A DNA stretch of 64,000 nt from Actinomycetospora endophytica. Lineage in GTDB: Bacteria; Actinomycetota; Actinomycetes; Mycobacteriales; Pseudonocardiaceae. The DNA is taken from positions 248,001 to 312,000 of the forward strand of contig NZ_JAJNDB010000004.1 in NCBI RefSeq assembly GCF_021026375.1. Reading direction: 5' to 3'. Under the pieces are notes generated by a model. It was not told the DNA's origin and searched no databases. It saw nothing but the letters and a program-made list of their open reading frames with translations. A program made the position numbers and the translations under genes. Shown piece by piece: positions 1-8,357 of this stretch. How positions within the stretch are numbered: position 1 is the stretch's first letter; each line of letters opens with the position of its first letter.

Positions 1-324
1 GCCCTGATCGACGACCTCCGCAGCCGGCGCGTGCTCCTGCCGGAGTCCGAACTGCACGACGCCGAGCGCCTGCTCGGTGGCGAGGGCATGGACGCCGCCA
101 CCCGCCTGGGCCTGGACGCCCAGGCCGACGGGGAGACCGTGCGACGCGTGGCGGCCGAGCAGCACCTGCGCTGGCAGCGCCGGGCGGAGAACCCCGCGGC
201 CACCCGTGAGCGCGCTCAGGCGGCACGCGTGCTCGTCCGGACGTGCGAGGGGATTCTCAGCCGGCGACCCGCTGAGTACTCCGCCGCGGCGCCCGCCCCA
301 GGGGGAGTAGGGCGCTACTCATGA
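1..324 (+). CDS. C-terminal fragment, possibly a dynamin-like GTPase (IniC type)
   Basis: Frame 1 is open from the first base to the TGA at 322-324, so this is the last 107 residues of a gene that starts upstream. The fragment is charged and alpha-helical, with a tail containing LVRTCEGIL. I associate that kind of ending with the helical C-termini of actinobacterial dynamin-like proteins of the IniA/IniC group, but no GTPase motif lies in the window. The context supports it: the next two genes encode a repeat-rich membrane protein and a membrane Hsp70, a combination I recall beside dynamin genes in related genomes. The family call is inference; the open frame and the partial status are seen directly. 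Confidence 0.45.
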   Translation, partial: ALIDDLRSRRVLLPESELHDAERLLGGEGMDAATRLGLDAQADGETVRRVAAEQHLRWQRRAENPAATRERAQAARVLVRTCEGILSRRPAEYSAAAPAPGGVGRYS

Positions 325-355
325 CTTCCCGCCCCGCTGATCGCAGGGTGGAACC

Positions 356-2560
356 GTGAGCGAACAGGGAGGTGACGGCCCCGCCGACCGGGCCATCCGG
401 GCGGTGGAGGGCGTGCGCGCCGTCGAGGCCGCGACCGAGGGTGGCGCGACGCCGCCGACCCGGTGGCAGGCCCACGCGCCGCTGCTCAAGCTCGCGGGCG
501 CCGTCGGAGCCGCCGCGTACGCCGCCGGAGTGGGGTACGGCCTGTCCGAGGGGACCGCATCGGCCGAGCTGGTCGACCACCAGACCCCGCTCGGCCCGGG
601 CGACGGCCCCGCCGCGGGAGCGGACGGCCCCGGGCCGGCCGGAGGCGGACCGGGCGACCCGGGCGGTCCCGGGCCGGGGGCGCCGGGTGCACCGGGCGGC
701 GCCGAGGGCGGCGGTCACGTCACGGTCGAGCAGGAGGTCGGCGGGGCGGGGGTGACCCCGGACCACGTCTCGAGCTCGGTCGGGCACGGCGCCGACGGCT
801 CCGTCGTCGCGAGCGTCTCCAGCAGCTACCACGTCGGCGGCTCCGGAGGCGCGCAGCACGGCGGGGGCGGCCCGACCGGTCGCGGCCACGAGGGCGGCGG
901 ACAGTCCGGGGCCGGCCAGCAGGGCGGGCACGACGACGGCGGGATTCTCGTCCAGCAGTACGAGACGGTCGTCGTCAAGGAGGACGCCGCGGGGAACTTC
1001 GTCGTCGACAGCCACCTCGTCGTCGTCGTGCACTACGGCGGGCACGAGTACAGCTACGACGGCCACGACGTCTACACCGTGAGCCCCTCCGAGCACGCCG
1101 ACCTGGTGGTGCACCAGCACGAGGACGTCGTCGTCCACGAGCGGCCGGACGGCAGCTACTCGGTCGCCGTCGACGCCCACACGACGGTCGCCGTCGTCCC
1201 CGACACCGACGGCCACTTCGACGCGAACGTCACCCAGGAGGAGTCGACCACCGCCGACGGCGGGCACGGCCACGGGCAGGGCCACGGCGACGGGCACCTG
1301 ACCACCGACCAGTACGAGGGCGCGGACGACCGCGGCGGGCACGGCACGATCACCCAGATCGAGCACACCGACGGCCACGGCACGCAGACCGAGGACGCGG
1401 ACGGCCGCGGCACCGGGGACGTCACCCAGGACCAGGACGGCGGCGACGGCGTCGACCAGACCCAGAACGCCGACACCCGCGACGGCGGGCACACCACCCA
1501 GAACCAGTCCGGCGGCAAGGGCTCGCACCAGGAGCAGAACGACGACGGCCGCGGTGGGCGGGGGAGCTCGCAGAACCAGAGCGGCGGCAAGGGTTCGCAC
1601 CAGACCCAGAACGCCGACGACCGCGGCGGCGGCCGCTCGACCCAGAACCAGTCCGGCGGCAAGGGCTCGCAGCAGGAGCAGAACGCGGACGACCGCGACG
1701 GCGCGGGGAGCTCCCAGAGCCAGGCCGCCGGGCGGGGCTCGCACCAGGAGCAGAACGCCGACGACCGCGGCGGCGGCGCGGGCACCCAGAGCCAGACCGC
1801 CGGGGCCGGGTCGCAGCAGTCGCACCGCCTCGACGAGCGCGACCTCCCGACCGGGACCCCCGGCGGCACCCCGGTCCCGACGACGACGGGTGCGGCTCCC
1901 GTCGGCGCGGCCGGCGCCGGGGCGCCGGTGGAGGCCGCGAACGGAGCGGTCGCCGCGGCCGCGACCGGGCTGGACACGGCCGGAACCGGCGCGGCGGCCC
2001 ACGCCGGCACCACGCTCCCGGAACTGCAGAGCTTCGCGCGTGTAGCGGACACCTCCGGCACGGCAGGTGGTCAGGGGACCGGTCAGGCGGCGAGCGACGC
2101 CCTGCACGCCCCGCCGCCGCGCGGGCTCGACGACGGCCCCCTGGTCGGCGTCCCGTCCCACGGCCCCGATGGGACCCCGGTCGTCGGGACCCCGCCGACG
2201 GCCGCCGGGGCCGGCGTGCCGACCACGCCGACGGGTGTCGACCCGCCCGCGCAGACCGGGCACTTCGGCGCCGCCGGGGATCCCGCCCCGACCACACCCT
2301 TCGGGGAGCATCCCGCCACGGGGGGCACCGCGACGCGGGCCGGGGACACGCCGGCGACCCACCCCACCGAGGACGGGAGCGCCGCCCACGACACCCACAC
2401 CGCGGCCACCACCCCCGAGCACCCGACGCCGACGCACGACACCACGAGCGCCGACACCGCGACCGACACGCACGAGGCCCAGCACGCGCACGACGCCCAG
2501 GACGGGCACGACGCGTCGGCCCACCCCGCCCCCGACCACGCCCTCGCACACCATGCGTAG
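356..2560 (+). CDS. Membrane-anchored Gly/Gln/Asn/His-rich tandem-repeat protein
   Basis: 734 residues from a GTG preceded by AGGGTGG. One hydrophobic segment lies at about residues 43-63, after a short charged N-terminus. A Gly/Pro linker follows, then a valine/histidine-rich beta-like region (about 200-300), then five perfect-length 24-residue repeats (residues 367-486) built on QNQSGGKGS and QNADDRGG. The protein ends in an Ala/Thr/Pro/His-rich tail. Its position before an Hsp70 gene recalls iniB loci, but I do not see the IniB N-terminal domain, so I do not name it. The Q/N/G/S repeat spacing loosely recalls curlin repeats; that is speculation. Coding on this strand is supported by the downstream gene only 12 nt away. 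Confidence 0.75.
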   Translation: MSEQGGDGPADRAIRAVEGVRAVEAATEGGATPPTRWQAHAPLLKLAGAVGAAAYAAGVGYGLSEGTASAELVDHQTPLGPGDGPAAGADGPGPAGGGPGDPGGPGPGAPGAPGGAEGGGHVTVEQEVGGAGVTPDHVSSSVGHGADGSVVASVSSSYHVGGSGGAQHGGGGPTGRGHEGGGQSGAGQQGGHDDGGILVQQYETVVVKEDAAGNFVVDSHLVVVVHYGGHEYSYDGHDVYTVSPSEHADLVVHQHEDVVVHERPDGSYSVAVDAHTTVAVVPDTDGHFDANVTQEESTTADGGHGHGQGHGDGHLTTDQYEGADDRGGHGTITQIEHTDGHGTQTEDADGRGTGDVTQDQDGGDGVDQTQNADTRDGGHTTQNQSGGKGSHQEQNDDGRGGRGSSQNQSGGKGSHQTQNADDRGGGRSTQNQSGGKGSQQEQNADDRDGAGSSQSQAAGRGSHQEQNADDRGGGAGTQSQTAGAGSQQSHRLDERDLPTGTPGGTPVPTTTGAAPVGAAGAGAPVEAANGAVAAAATGLDTAGTGAAAHAGTTLPELQSFARVADTSGTAGGQGTGQAASDALHAPPPRGLDDGPLVGVPSHGPDGTPVVGTPPTAAGAGVPTTPTGVDPPAQTGHFGAAGDPAPTTPFGEHPATGGTATRAGDTPATHPTEDGSAAHDTHTAATTPEHPTPTHDTTSADTATDTHEAQHAHDAQDGHDASAHPAPDHALAHHA
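1454..1813 (+). repeat. Five tandem 72-bp in-frame repeats
   Basis: Five consecutive 72-nt units begin at 1454, 1526, 1598, 1670 and 1742. Each encodes 24 residues with QxQN near the start and, in the first three, QNQSGGKGS at the end. Units 4 and 5 diverge to SQAAGRGS and SQTAGAGS. More degenerate copies seem to precede the array from about 1320. Unit length is constant with no indels, which suggests selection on a regular fold. Confidence 0.9.
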
Positions 2561-2572
2561 CTGGAGCAGACG

Positions 2573-4642
2573 ATGACCTTCGGACTCGGCGTCGACCTGG
2601 GGACGACGTTCACGGCGGCCGCCGTCTCCCGGGCCGAGGGCCTCGACATGGTGACCCTGGGGGACCGTTCCGCGGCCATCCCCTCGGTGGTCCTGGTCCG
2701 CGACGGCGACACCGCGCTCGTCGGCGACGCGGCGAACCGTCGCGCGGCGGCCGAGCCGGCTCGGGTCGCGCGCGAGGTGAAGCGCCGGCTCGGCGACCCC
2801 ACCCCGCTCATCCTGGGCGGCGAGCCCCACTCGGCGGCCCAGATCATGTCCCGGCTGCTGCGCTCCGTCGTGGACTCGGTCGCCAAGCGCGAGGGCGGCC
2901 GCCCGGACGCGCTCGTGCTCACCCACCCCGCGAACTGGGGCCCCTACAAGCGGGAGCTGTTCGCATCGGTGCCGCGGCTCGCCGACCTCAGCGCGGTCAC
3001 GATGGTCACCGAGCCGGAGGCCGCCGCCGCCCACTACGCGTCCACCGCGCGGGTCCCCGAGGGGTCGCTCGTCGCGGTCTACGACCTCGGCGGCGGCACG
3101 TTCGACGCCACCGTGCTGCGCCAGCTCGAGGACGGGTTCGAGTTCCTCGGGCCGCCGGAGGGCATCGAGGGGCTCGGCGGGATCGACTTCGACGAGGCGG
3201 TGTTCGCGCACGTCGACCGCAGCGTGGACGGCGCCCTGTCCGAGCTCGACCTCGACGACCCGCAGGCCGCGGCGAGCCTGGTCCGGGTGCGCCAGGACTG
3301 CGTGCTGGCCAAGGAGGCGCTCTCCGCCGACACCGAGACGTCCGTGCCGGTGATGCTCCCCGGCCTGCACACCGAGGTGCGTCTGACCCGGGCCGAGTTC
3401 GAGGAGATGATCCGGGCACCGATCGAGGCCACGGTGTCGGCGCTGCGTCGTGCGCTGGCGGCCGCCGAGGTCACCCCGGAGGATCTCAGCAACGTCCTGC
3501 TGGTCGGCGGGTCCTCCCGCATCCCGATCGTCTCGCAGATGCTCTCCGCCGAGCTCGGGCGGCCGACCGCGGTGGACACCCACCCCAAGCACGCGGTCGC
3601 GCTGGGCGCGGCGCTGCTGGCCGGGCGCCGGCGCGCGGCCCGGCGGCCCGCGGGCCCGGGGACGCCGTCGCGGGGGCGCCCGGCCGGGCCGCCGCCCGGG
3701 TCGACCCGCGGGCGCAGCGGTGCGCCCGCCCCGTCCGCTCCGTCGTCGACGCCGCCGGGCGGGATCCGTACCCCGGGGCGCGGTCCCGGGGTCCCGGCCG
3801 CGGCCGCCGGGGCGGCGGGGGCCGGGGCGGCCGCTGCAGCAGGGGCGGCCGCGCTCGGAGGCGGGAAGGCGGCGGACTCCACCGAGACCGTGGTGTCCTC
3901 GCCGTCGCGCACGGGCAGCCGGTCGAGCTCGGACTCCACCGAGACCGTCGTCGCCTCCCCGTCGCGACCGAAGGAGCGGCCGAGCACGGGGTCGGGTCCC
4001 CACTCCGGGCTCCTGCCGGTCGTCGGGCCCTCGTCGAGCGGGGTGCCGGTGACGCGGCCGTCGAGCGGTGCCGTGCCGATGCCGGCACCGTCGCGGCCCT
4101 TCCGCGCGACGCCCCCGACCGGTCCGGGCCCGTCCCAGGGGAGCCCCGGCGGTCCGGGTGGCCCGGGCGGTCCGGGTGGTCCGTCGCGGCCGAACGGGAT
4201 GAACGGGGTGCCGGAGCCGTCCGGCGCCTCGGCGGCCGGCAGCGCTCCGCCCACCCTCGGGAAGCACGATCAGGCCGGCGCCGAGACCCGTCGTCGCCGG
4301 ATCCGGATCGCCGTGATCTGCGCGGCGGTCGCGGTGGTGCTCGGGGTCGGCGGTGTCGCCACCGCGGCGGCGCTCACCGACAAGAGCGGACTCTCCTCGA
4401 CGGTCCCGCCTCCCTCGCCCGCCGTGGCGACGCCGACCGTGACCAGCACGGCGGCGCCCGACAGCGGCGGCGGCGCGGCCCCCGTGGCGCACGCGCCGGC
4501 GGAGCAGCCGGCCGACACCCCGGGGCACGCGGCGACGCACAGCCGGGAGCACCCGACGACGACGGCACCGCCCACGACGACCTCGAAGGCGAGCTCGTCG
4601 GGCGGGGGCAGCACGAACGGCGGGGGCCAGGGCGGCGGCTGA
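2573..4642 (+). CDS. Hsp70-family ATPase with C-terminal transmembrane helix
   Basis: 689 residues. The N-terminal about 350 residues are an actin-fold Hsp70 ATPase: DLGTTF at residues 8-13, DLGGGTFD at about 169-176, and a VGGSSRIP motif near 310. The usual substrate-binding beta-sandwich and helical lid are missing. Instead there is a Pro/Gly/Ser linker with GGP repeats (4147-4190), one transmembrane helix at about residues 577-600, and a Thr/Pro/Ser-rich tail. This predicts a cytosolic ATPase tied to the membrane with an exported tail. It starts 12 nt after the repeat protein and probably works with it. Known actinobacterial proteins of this build are annotated only as Hsp70 family; client and partner are unknown. 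Confidence 0.85.
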   Translation: MTFGLGVDLGTTFTAAAVSRAEGLDMVTLGDRSAAIPSVVLVRDGDTALVGDAANRRAAAEPARVAREVKRRLGDPTPLILGGEPHSAAQIMSRLLRSVVDSVAKREGGRPDALVLTHPANWGPYKRELFASVPRLADLSAVTMVTEPEAAAAHYASTARVPEGSLVAVYDLGGGTFDATVLRQLEDGFEFLGPPEGIEGLGGIDFDEAVFAHVDRSVDGALSELDLDDPQAAASLVRVRQDCVLAKEALSADTETSVPVMLPGLHTEVRLTRAEFEEMIRAPIEATVSALRRALAAAEVTPEDLSNVLLVGGSSRIPIVSQMLSAELGRPTAVDTHPKHAVALGAALLAGRRRAARRPAGPGTPSRGRPAGPPPGSTRGRSGAPAPSAPSSTPPGGIRTPGRGPGVPAAAAGAAGAGAAAAAGAAALGGGKAADSTETVVSSPSRTGSRSSSDSTETVVASPSRPKERPSTGSGPHSGLLPVVGPSSSGVPVTRPSSGAVPMPAPSRPFRATPPTGPGPSQGSPGGPGGPGGPGGPSRPNGMNGVPEPSGASAAGSAPPTLGKHDQAGAETRRRRIRIAVICAAVAVVLGVGGVATAAALTDKSGLSSTVPPPSPAVATPTVTSTAAPDSGGGAAPVAHAPAEQPADTPGHAATHSREHPTTTAPPTTTSKASSSGGGSTNGGGQGGG

Positions 4643-4648
4643 CCGCGG

Positions 4649-5293
4649 TCAGGGGTGGGCGGCGCCGAGGGCGTGGAGGCTCACGGCATATCCGCCGCCG
4701 TCGTAGGGCTCGGTGGCGTCCCAGTCCGCGGTCCGGGTGCGCAGGGTGAGCCCGGCGCCGACGCAGGCGGTGTCGTAGGCGACGAGGTCGGGGAACGCGA
4801 CGCCGTCGGGGAGTGTGAACGGCACGTGCGCGGCGTCCAGTCCGAAGCCGAGCAGCAGCAGGCCGCCCGGGCGCAGGTGCGCGGCCAACCGCGCGATCAC
4901 CCGCGCGTGGGTGCCCGGCGTCAGGAGCGGCCAGAGGTTGCCCGCGCCGACCACGAGGTCGAAGCGGCGGCCGAGGTCGAGCCGCGCGAGGTCGGCGAGG
5001 TGCCAGTCCAGCTCGGGGCGCGCCCGGCGGGCCTCGGCGAGCATCGATGCGTCGAGGTCCGTGCCGACGACGTGGTGGCCCAGGTCGGCCAGGTGGGCGG
5101 CGACCCGGCCGGTGCCGCACCCGGCGTCGAGCACGTCGCCCGGGTGGCGCCCCGCGGCGGTCAGGAGCCGGTCGACGCGCCGGGCCTCACCGTGCAGGTC
5201 GGCGCCCTCGGCGGCGAGGGCCTCGAAGCGGGCGGCGTAGCCGGGGCCGGCGGTGCCGCCGGTGACGGCGAGCCAGGGGTTCTGCTGGGTCAC
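4649..5293 (-). CDS. Class I SAM-dependent methyltransferase
   Basis: 214 residues from a GTG at 5293 (MTQQNPWLAV). The Rossmann SAM-binding motif VLDAGCGTGR lies near residue 45, followed by GTDLDASML (acidic residue for the ribose) and LVVGAGNLWPLL, in the order usual for small class I methyltransferases. Substrate unknown. It is convergent with the Hsp70 gene, 6 nt from its stop, and lies 11 nt downstream of the GNAT gene, so the two minus-strand genes probably form an operon. In-frame sequence continues upstream, but the methyltransferase similarity begins about here. Confidence 0.8.
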   Translation of the reverse strand: MTQQNPWLAVTGGTAGPGYAARFEALAAEGADLHGEARRVDRLLTAAGRHPGDVLDAGCGTGRVAAHLADLGHHVVGTDLDASMLAEARRARPELDWHLADLARLDLGRRFDLVVGAGNLWPLLTPGTHARVIARLAAHLRPGGLLLLGFGLDAAHVPFTLPDGVAFPDLVAYDTACVGAGLTLRTRTADWDATEPYDGGGYAVSLHALGAAHP

Positions 5294-5304
5294 GGACCCG
5301 GACC

Positions 5305-5841
5305 CTACGTCCGGAGGCGCCGGTAGACGCGCTGCTCCGGCGGGTCGACGGGGTTGTCGGGCTCGACCCGCGCGACGGTGACGAACACGAACCCCGCCTT
5401 CTCGAGCACCCGCTGCGAGGCGACGTTGCCCGCGGCGACCGGGACGAGGAGCTGCCCGCAGGTCGGGTGGCCGGCGAGGGTGTCGTCGGCGAGCGCCCGG
5501 ACGAGCGCGGAGCCGCGGCCGCGCCCGACGTCGGCGGGGTCCCCGACGAGGTAGTCGATGGTCATGGCGTCCGGCGGGACCAGCAGGAACGGGGCGAACT
5601 CGGCGACCTCGTCCGGATAGGAGGCCCAGAACGAGCGCTGGCAGAGGCCGAGCGGCCGGCCGTCGTCGAGGGCGATCAGGTCCTCGTTGGGCTCCTCGCC
5701 GCGCACCGTGGGACCGAAGTCGCGCTCCACCGCCTCCGGGCCGGTCTCGTGCGCCCACCACCGGGCCACGTGCGCCTGGGCGAGCCAGTGCCCGATCAGC
5801 CCGAAGTCGTCCCTGGTGACGGGGCGGAAGGTGATCCCCAC
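5305..5841 (-). CDS. GNAT-family acetyltransferase, AAC(6')-like
   Basis: About 178 residues from a GTG at 5841, giving the family-typical beginning ITFRPVTRDDFGLIGHWL. Other in-frame starts reach 5910. The GNAT fold shows in motif A (VGRGRGSALVRAL) and the later NxxSQRVLEKAGF segment, both characteristic of acetyl-CoA binding. The sequence WLAQAHVARWW resembles aminoglycoside 6'-N-acetyltransferases and siderophore-type acetyltransferases of the same subgroup, so the substrate could be an aminoglycoside, another amine, or a hydroxamate precursor. Resistance is not demonstrated. It lies directly upstream of the methyltransferase on the same strand. Confidence 0.75.
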   Translation of the reverse strand: MGITFRPVTRDDFGLIGHWLAQAHVARWWAHETGPEAVERDFGPTVRGEEPNEDLIALDDGRPLGLCQRSFWASYPDEVAEFAPFLLVPPDAMTIDYLVGDPADVGRGRGSALVRALADDTLAGHPTCGQLLVPVAAGNVASQRVLEKAGFVFVTVARVEPDNPVDPPEQRVYRRLRT

Positions 5842-5964
5842 GGGCGTCCACGCTAGTCCGGCGCGGCCCGGCACCGTGGAACGATCGCTGCCCGCCGGTT
5901 CCTGGAGCACGACGACGTCGGCCCCGTCCCCGTGCTGGGGGCGGGGCCGACGTTCCGCGAGGAT

Positions 5965-6906
5965 CTACTTCCGGCAGCCGCAGTGGCCGTCGTCGCCCTG
6001 GTCCTCGTCGCCCCAGCTCCCGCCGTGTCCGTGGTCGTCGCCGGAATGACCGTCGCCGCCCCACTGCCCGCCGCCGTGTTCACCGGGGGTCCCGGGGTGG
6101 GTGGTGGGAGTGCTCGGCGACGTGGGCGGCTCGGTGACCGGCGGGACGATCACCGGCTTCGTCAGCTCGAAGTCGTACGTCGTGCTCGGCGTGGTGATGA
6201 GGTCGACCGCCGACTCGAGGCCCGGGTTACCCGAGCCCTGGTTGACGTAGACCGCGTTCACGATGATGTCCGGGTCCGCCGCGATGTAGTCCGAGAGCGG
6301 CTTCGCGCCGTCGTTCGAGCACGAGCGCTGGTCCTCGGTGATGACGCCCGGGATGGCACGCGTCGAGCACCACTTGCCCGCCCCCGCCTGGTAGCGGTGC
6401 CATTCGCCCGGTGTGAGGCTGTCGCCGGTGTTGTAGACCGGCTCGTAGGTGAGTGTCGAGAAGCCACCGTCGGCCGCGCCGTTGTAGTCGACGACGAGCT
6501 GGAGGCTCGGGAACTGCTGGGCCTGGTCGGCCTCGCCCTGGTAGGCGGAGTAGGCCGCGGCGGGGATCCAGTCGGCGAGCGGGGTCCCGGCGTCCTCGGT
6601 CGTGTAGTAGTTGACCTTGTCGGACGCGCCCGGCGTGGACAGGCGCAGCGCCGCCTTGCCGCCGCCGGTCGGTGCGCCGTACTCGTCGGACACCTCGGCC
6701 TTGCCCGCCCCGCGGTTGTCGTCGGCCTTGAACGGCGCCAGATCCGGCAGCACCGTCGTCGTGGTGGTCCCGGCCGTCAGGGCGTCGAGGACGTCCGCGT
6801 TGCCGGTACCGATCATCGTCGCGGTCGCGCCACCGATCACGAGCGCCCCGGCCGCCGCGAGCGCCGCGATCCCCCGGCGCCCGAGCGTCACCCTGTGCTT
6901 GGCCAT
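5965..6906 (-). CDS. Secreted protein with a His/Gly/Asp-rich C-terminus
   Basis: 313 residues from an ATG at 6906, chosen because it is followed by a clear signal peptide (MAKHRVTLGRRG then an Ala/Gly-rich hydrophobic core) and preceded by a purine-rich GGGAAGGGCGGG. The mature part (about 40-240) is beta-rich and aromatic, with two cysteines (KWCSTR, RSCSND), and could be a carbohydrate- or wall-binding domain; I do not recognise a named family. After a Pro/Thr linker, the last 40 residues are Gly/His/Asp-rich and end in HCGCRK, a plausible metal-binding tail. A CDF metal exporter is divergent from it, which makes a metal link attractive but unproven. Confidence 0.65.
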   Translation of the reverse strand: MAKHRVTLGRRGIAALAAAGALVIGGATATMIGTGNADVLDALTAGTTTTTVLPDLAPFKADDNRGAGKAEVSDEYGAPTGGGKAALRLSTPGASDKVNYYTTEDAGTPLADWIPAAAYSAYQGEADQAQQFPSLQLVVDYNGAADGGFSTLTYEPVYNTGDSLTPGEWHRYQAGAGKWCSTRAIPGVITEDQRSCSNDGAKPLSDYIAADPDIIVNAVYVNQGSGNPGLESAVDLITTPSTTYDFELTKPVIVPPVTEPPTSPSTPTTHPGTPGEHGGGQWGGDGHSGDDHGHGGSWGDEDQGDDGHCGCRK

Positions 6907-7035
6907 ATGTGTCCCGCCCTTCCCCCATGGAGTGGCGGAGCTCTCCTCCGGCCACGGGGGAGTAACGAGGAGGACTCGACTGGGTGACGTCGGCTTTACC
7001 CTCGACTGGAGGAATCGGCGCCAGGTCTCCGGCGT

Positions 7036-7102
7036 CATGATCGCCAGGATGACGAGGATTTGGACGCCCAGGCCTCAGGAGCTCGTCATCTTGGTGATCA
7101 TG
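7036..7102. repeat. Imperfect 21-bp inverted repeat
   Basis: The arms at 7036-7056 and 7082-7102 match at 19 of 21 positions when one is reverse complemented, separated by 25 nt. Both arms begin or end in CATGATC/GATCATG. The size and quality of the arms suggest a dispersed palindromic element or a strong RNA hairpin rather than chance. Confidence 0.75.
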
Positions 7103-7184
7103 GTCGGGTGGCCGGGGTCCCGGTGTTCATGGCCCGGGTGACGGCCCCGGGCGGCCGACCGTGACACGCGACCCTCGCGATTCC

Positions 7185-7204
7185 ACATGCGCATCCGTGC
7201 ATGT
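7185..7204. promoter_or_regulatory. Candidate metalloregulator operator at the CDF gene start
   Basis: ACATGC and GCATGT form an inverted repeat separated by 8 nt, ending 12 nt before the chosen ATG at 7217. ArsR/SmtB-type repressors bind such dyads at metal-efflux genes. No regulator gene is adjacent, so this is only suggestive. Confidence 0.3.
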
Positions 7205-7216
7205 ATGGTCGCGCCC

Positions 7217-8209
7217 ATGGGGCAGGGAGGCCACGACGCGCACGGCCACGGACACGGCGGTCATGCGGGCCACGCCCACGGGGCCGACGCCGACGGCCGA
7301 CGACTCACCGTCGCGCTCGTCATCACCGCGCTGGTCCTGCTCAGCGGGGCGGTCGGCGCCTGGGTCACCGGGTCGCTGTCGCTGCTCGCCGACCTCGGTC
7401 ACCAGGTCACCGACGTCGCCGCGCTGCTGACCGCCGTCGTGGCCGCGCGGCTCGCGCAGCGGCCCCCGAGCGCGCAGCGGACGTTCGGGCTCGGGCGGTC
7501 GGAGGTGCTCGGCGCCGCGGTCAACGCGCTCCTGCTGCTGGCGGTGACCGTCTGGGTCGCGGTCGAGGCCGTCGAACGGCTGCTCGCGGACACCCCACCC
7601 GAGATCCCGGGCCTCGCGCTGCTGCTCTTCGGCGCGGTCGGCCTCGTCGGGAACCTGATCTCGCTGGCGGTGCTCTCCGGGGGCGATCGGGGCAACCTCA
7701 ACGTCCGCGGCGCCGCTCTGCACGTGCTGGGCGATGCGCTGGGCTCGGTCGCGGTCATGGTGGCCGCCGGGGCGGTGCTGCTGACCGGCTGGCCCTACGC
7801 AGATGTCGTCGCGTCCCTCGTCATCGTCCTCATCCTGCTGCCGCGCACGCTGGCGCTGTTGCGGGCGACCGCGCACGTGCTGCTCGAGGGCGCGCCGCCC
7901 GGGATGGACGTGGAGGAGGTCCGCGCCGCCCTCGCCGAGGTCCCCGGCGTGCGCGAGGTGCACGACCTGCACGTGTGGGTGATCAGCGACCGGGTCCCCG
8001 CGGCGTCGGCCCACCTCGTCGTCGAGGACCACGCGACACCGCACTGCGAGGGGCGCGCCGCCGGCGGGAGCGTGCTCGACTGCGCCGCCGAAGCGCTGCG
8101 CGAGCGCTTCGGGCTCGAGCACTCGACGCTGCAGATCGAGACGGTCGACCACGCCGACCACGAGGAGCACTGTGCTCCTCCGGCGGTCGTCCAGAGTCCG
8201 TTCCGGTGA
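7217..8209 (+). CDS. Cation diffusion facilitator (Zn/Co/Cd exporter)
   Basis: 330 residues from the ATG at 7217, which puts the His-rich leader HDAHGHGHGGHAGHAHG at the N-terminus; an in-frame ATG at 7187 would add ten unlikely residues. Six transmembrane segments are followed by a cytosolic domain of about 90 residues. The metal-site motifs are present: LADLGHQVTD in TM2 and ALHVLGDALG (HxxxD) in TM5. CDF proteins exchange cytosolic Zn2+, Co2+ or Cd2+ for protons across the inner membrane as dimers; the C-terminal domain has the expected HDLHVW and late histidines. The gene stands alone, with a possible operator just upstream. Confidence 0.9.
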   Translation: MGQGGHDAHGHGHGGHAGHAHGADADGRRLTVALVITALVLLSGAVGAWVTGSLSLLADLGHQVTDVAALLTAVVAARLAQRPPSAQRTFGLGRSEVLGAAVNALLLLAVTVWVAVEAVERLLADTPPEIPGLALLLFGAVGLVGNLISLAVLSGGDRGNLNVRGAALHVLGDALGSVAVMVAAGAVLLTGWPYADVVASLVIVLILLPRTLALLRATAHVLLEGAPPGMDVEEVRAALAEVPGVREVHDLHVWVISDRVPAASAHLVVEDHATPHCEGRAAGGSVLDCAAEALRERFGLEHSTLQIETVDHADHEEHCAPPAVVQSPFR

Positions 8210-8242
8210 TCGCGGGCCGATCCAACGGCTCTGACTCCACGC

Positions 8243-8271
8243 GTTAACGAAGCGGTGACATCGCGGCAAAC
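8243..8271 (+). promoter_or_regulatory. GlnR-like nitrogen box upstream of the permease-urease locus
   Basis: Three half-sites recur at an 11-bp period: TTAAC at 8244, GTGAC at 8255 and GCAAA at 8266. GlnR of actinobacteria binds alternating GTnAC and GnAAC half-sites with 6-nt gaps, giving this same period. The location, about 90 nt before the start of a nitrogen locus, fits. The half-sites are imperfect, so confidence is limited. Confidence 0.4.
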
Positions 8272-8357
8272 GCCTTCACCGACTGCTCACGCAGGATGCC
8301 TGGGTGGTTGCCCCGGACGGGGTGCCGACCCGGTCCAGGGCGTGGAGGAACACCAGC

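Larger units (their letters stand above)
6907..7216. other. Intergenic region, divergent promoters
   Basis: 310 bp between the secreted-protein and CDF genes. It holds a long imperfect inverted repeat (7036-7102), a 9-bp direct repeat CTCGACTGG at 6975 and 7001, and a dyad at the CDF start (7185-7204). I see no convincing small gene; the short open frames crossing it are set by the palindrome. Confidence 0.6.

Noticed and set aside
4147-4190. Collagen-like GGP repeat as a separate domain in Hsp70
   Set aside because: Too short and irregular; part of the Pro/Gly-rich linker.
257-4552. 1431-residue open frame antisense to the repeat protein and Hsp70
   Set aside because: Arg/Gly/Val-rich composition with no domain; a by-product of GC-rich codon bias. 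The forward genes have clear motifs.
463-4749. 1428-residue forward frame overlapping both genes
   Set aside because: Arg-rich shadow frame without motifs or a start context.
6975-7009. Direct repeat CTCGACTGG
   Set aside because: Only 9 bp at one pair; could easily be chance in this composition.
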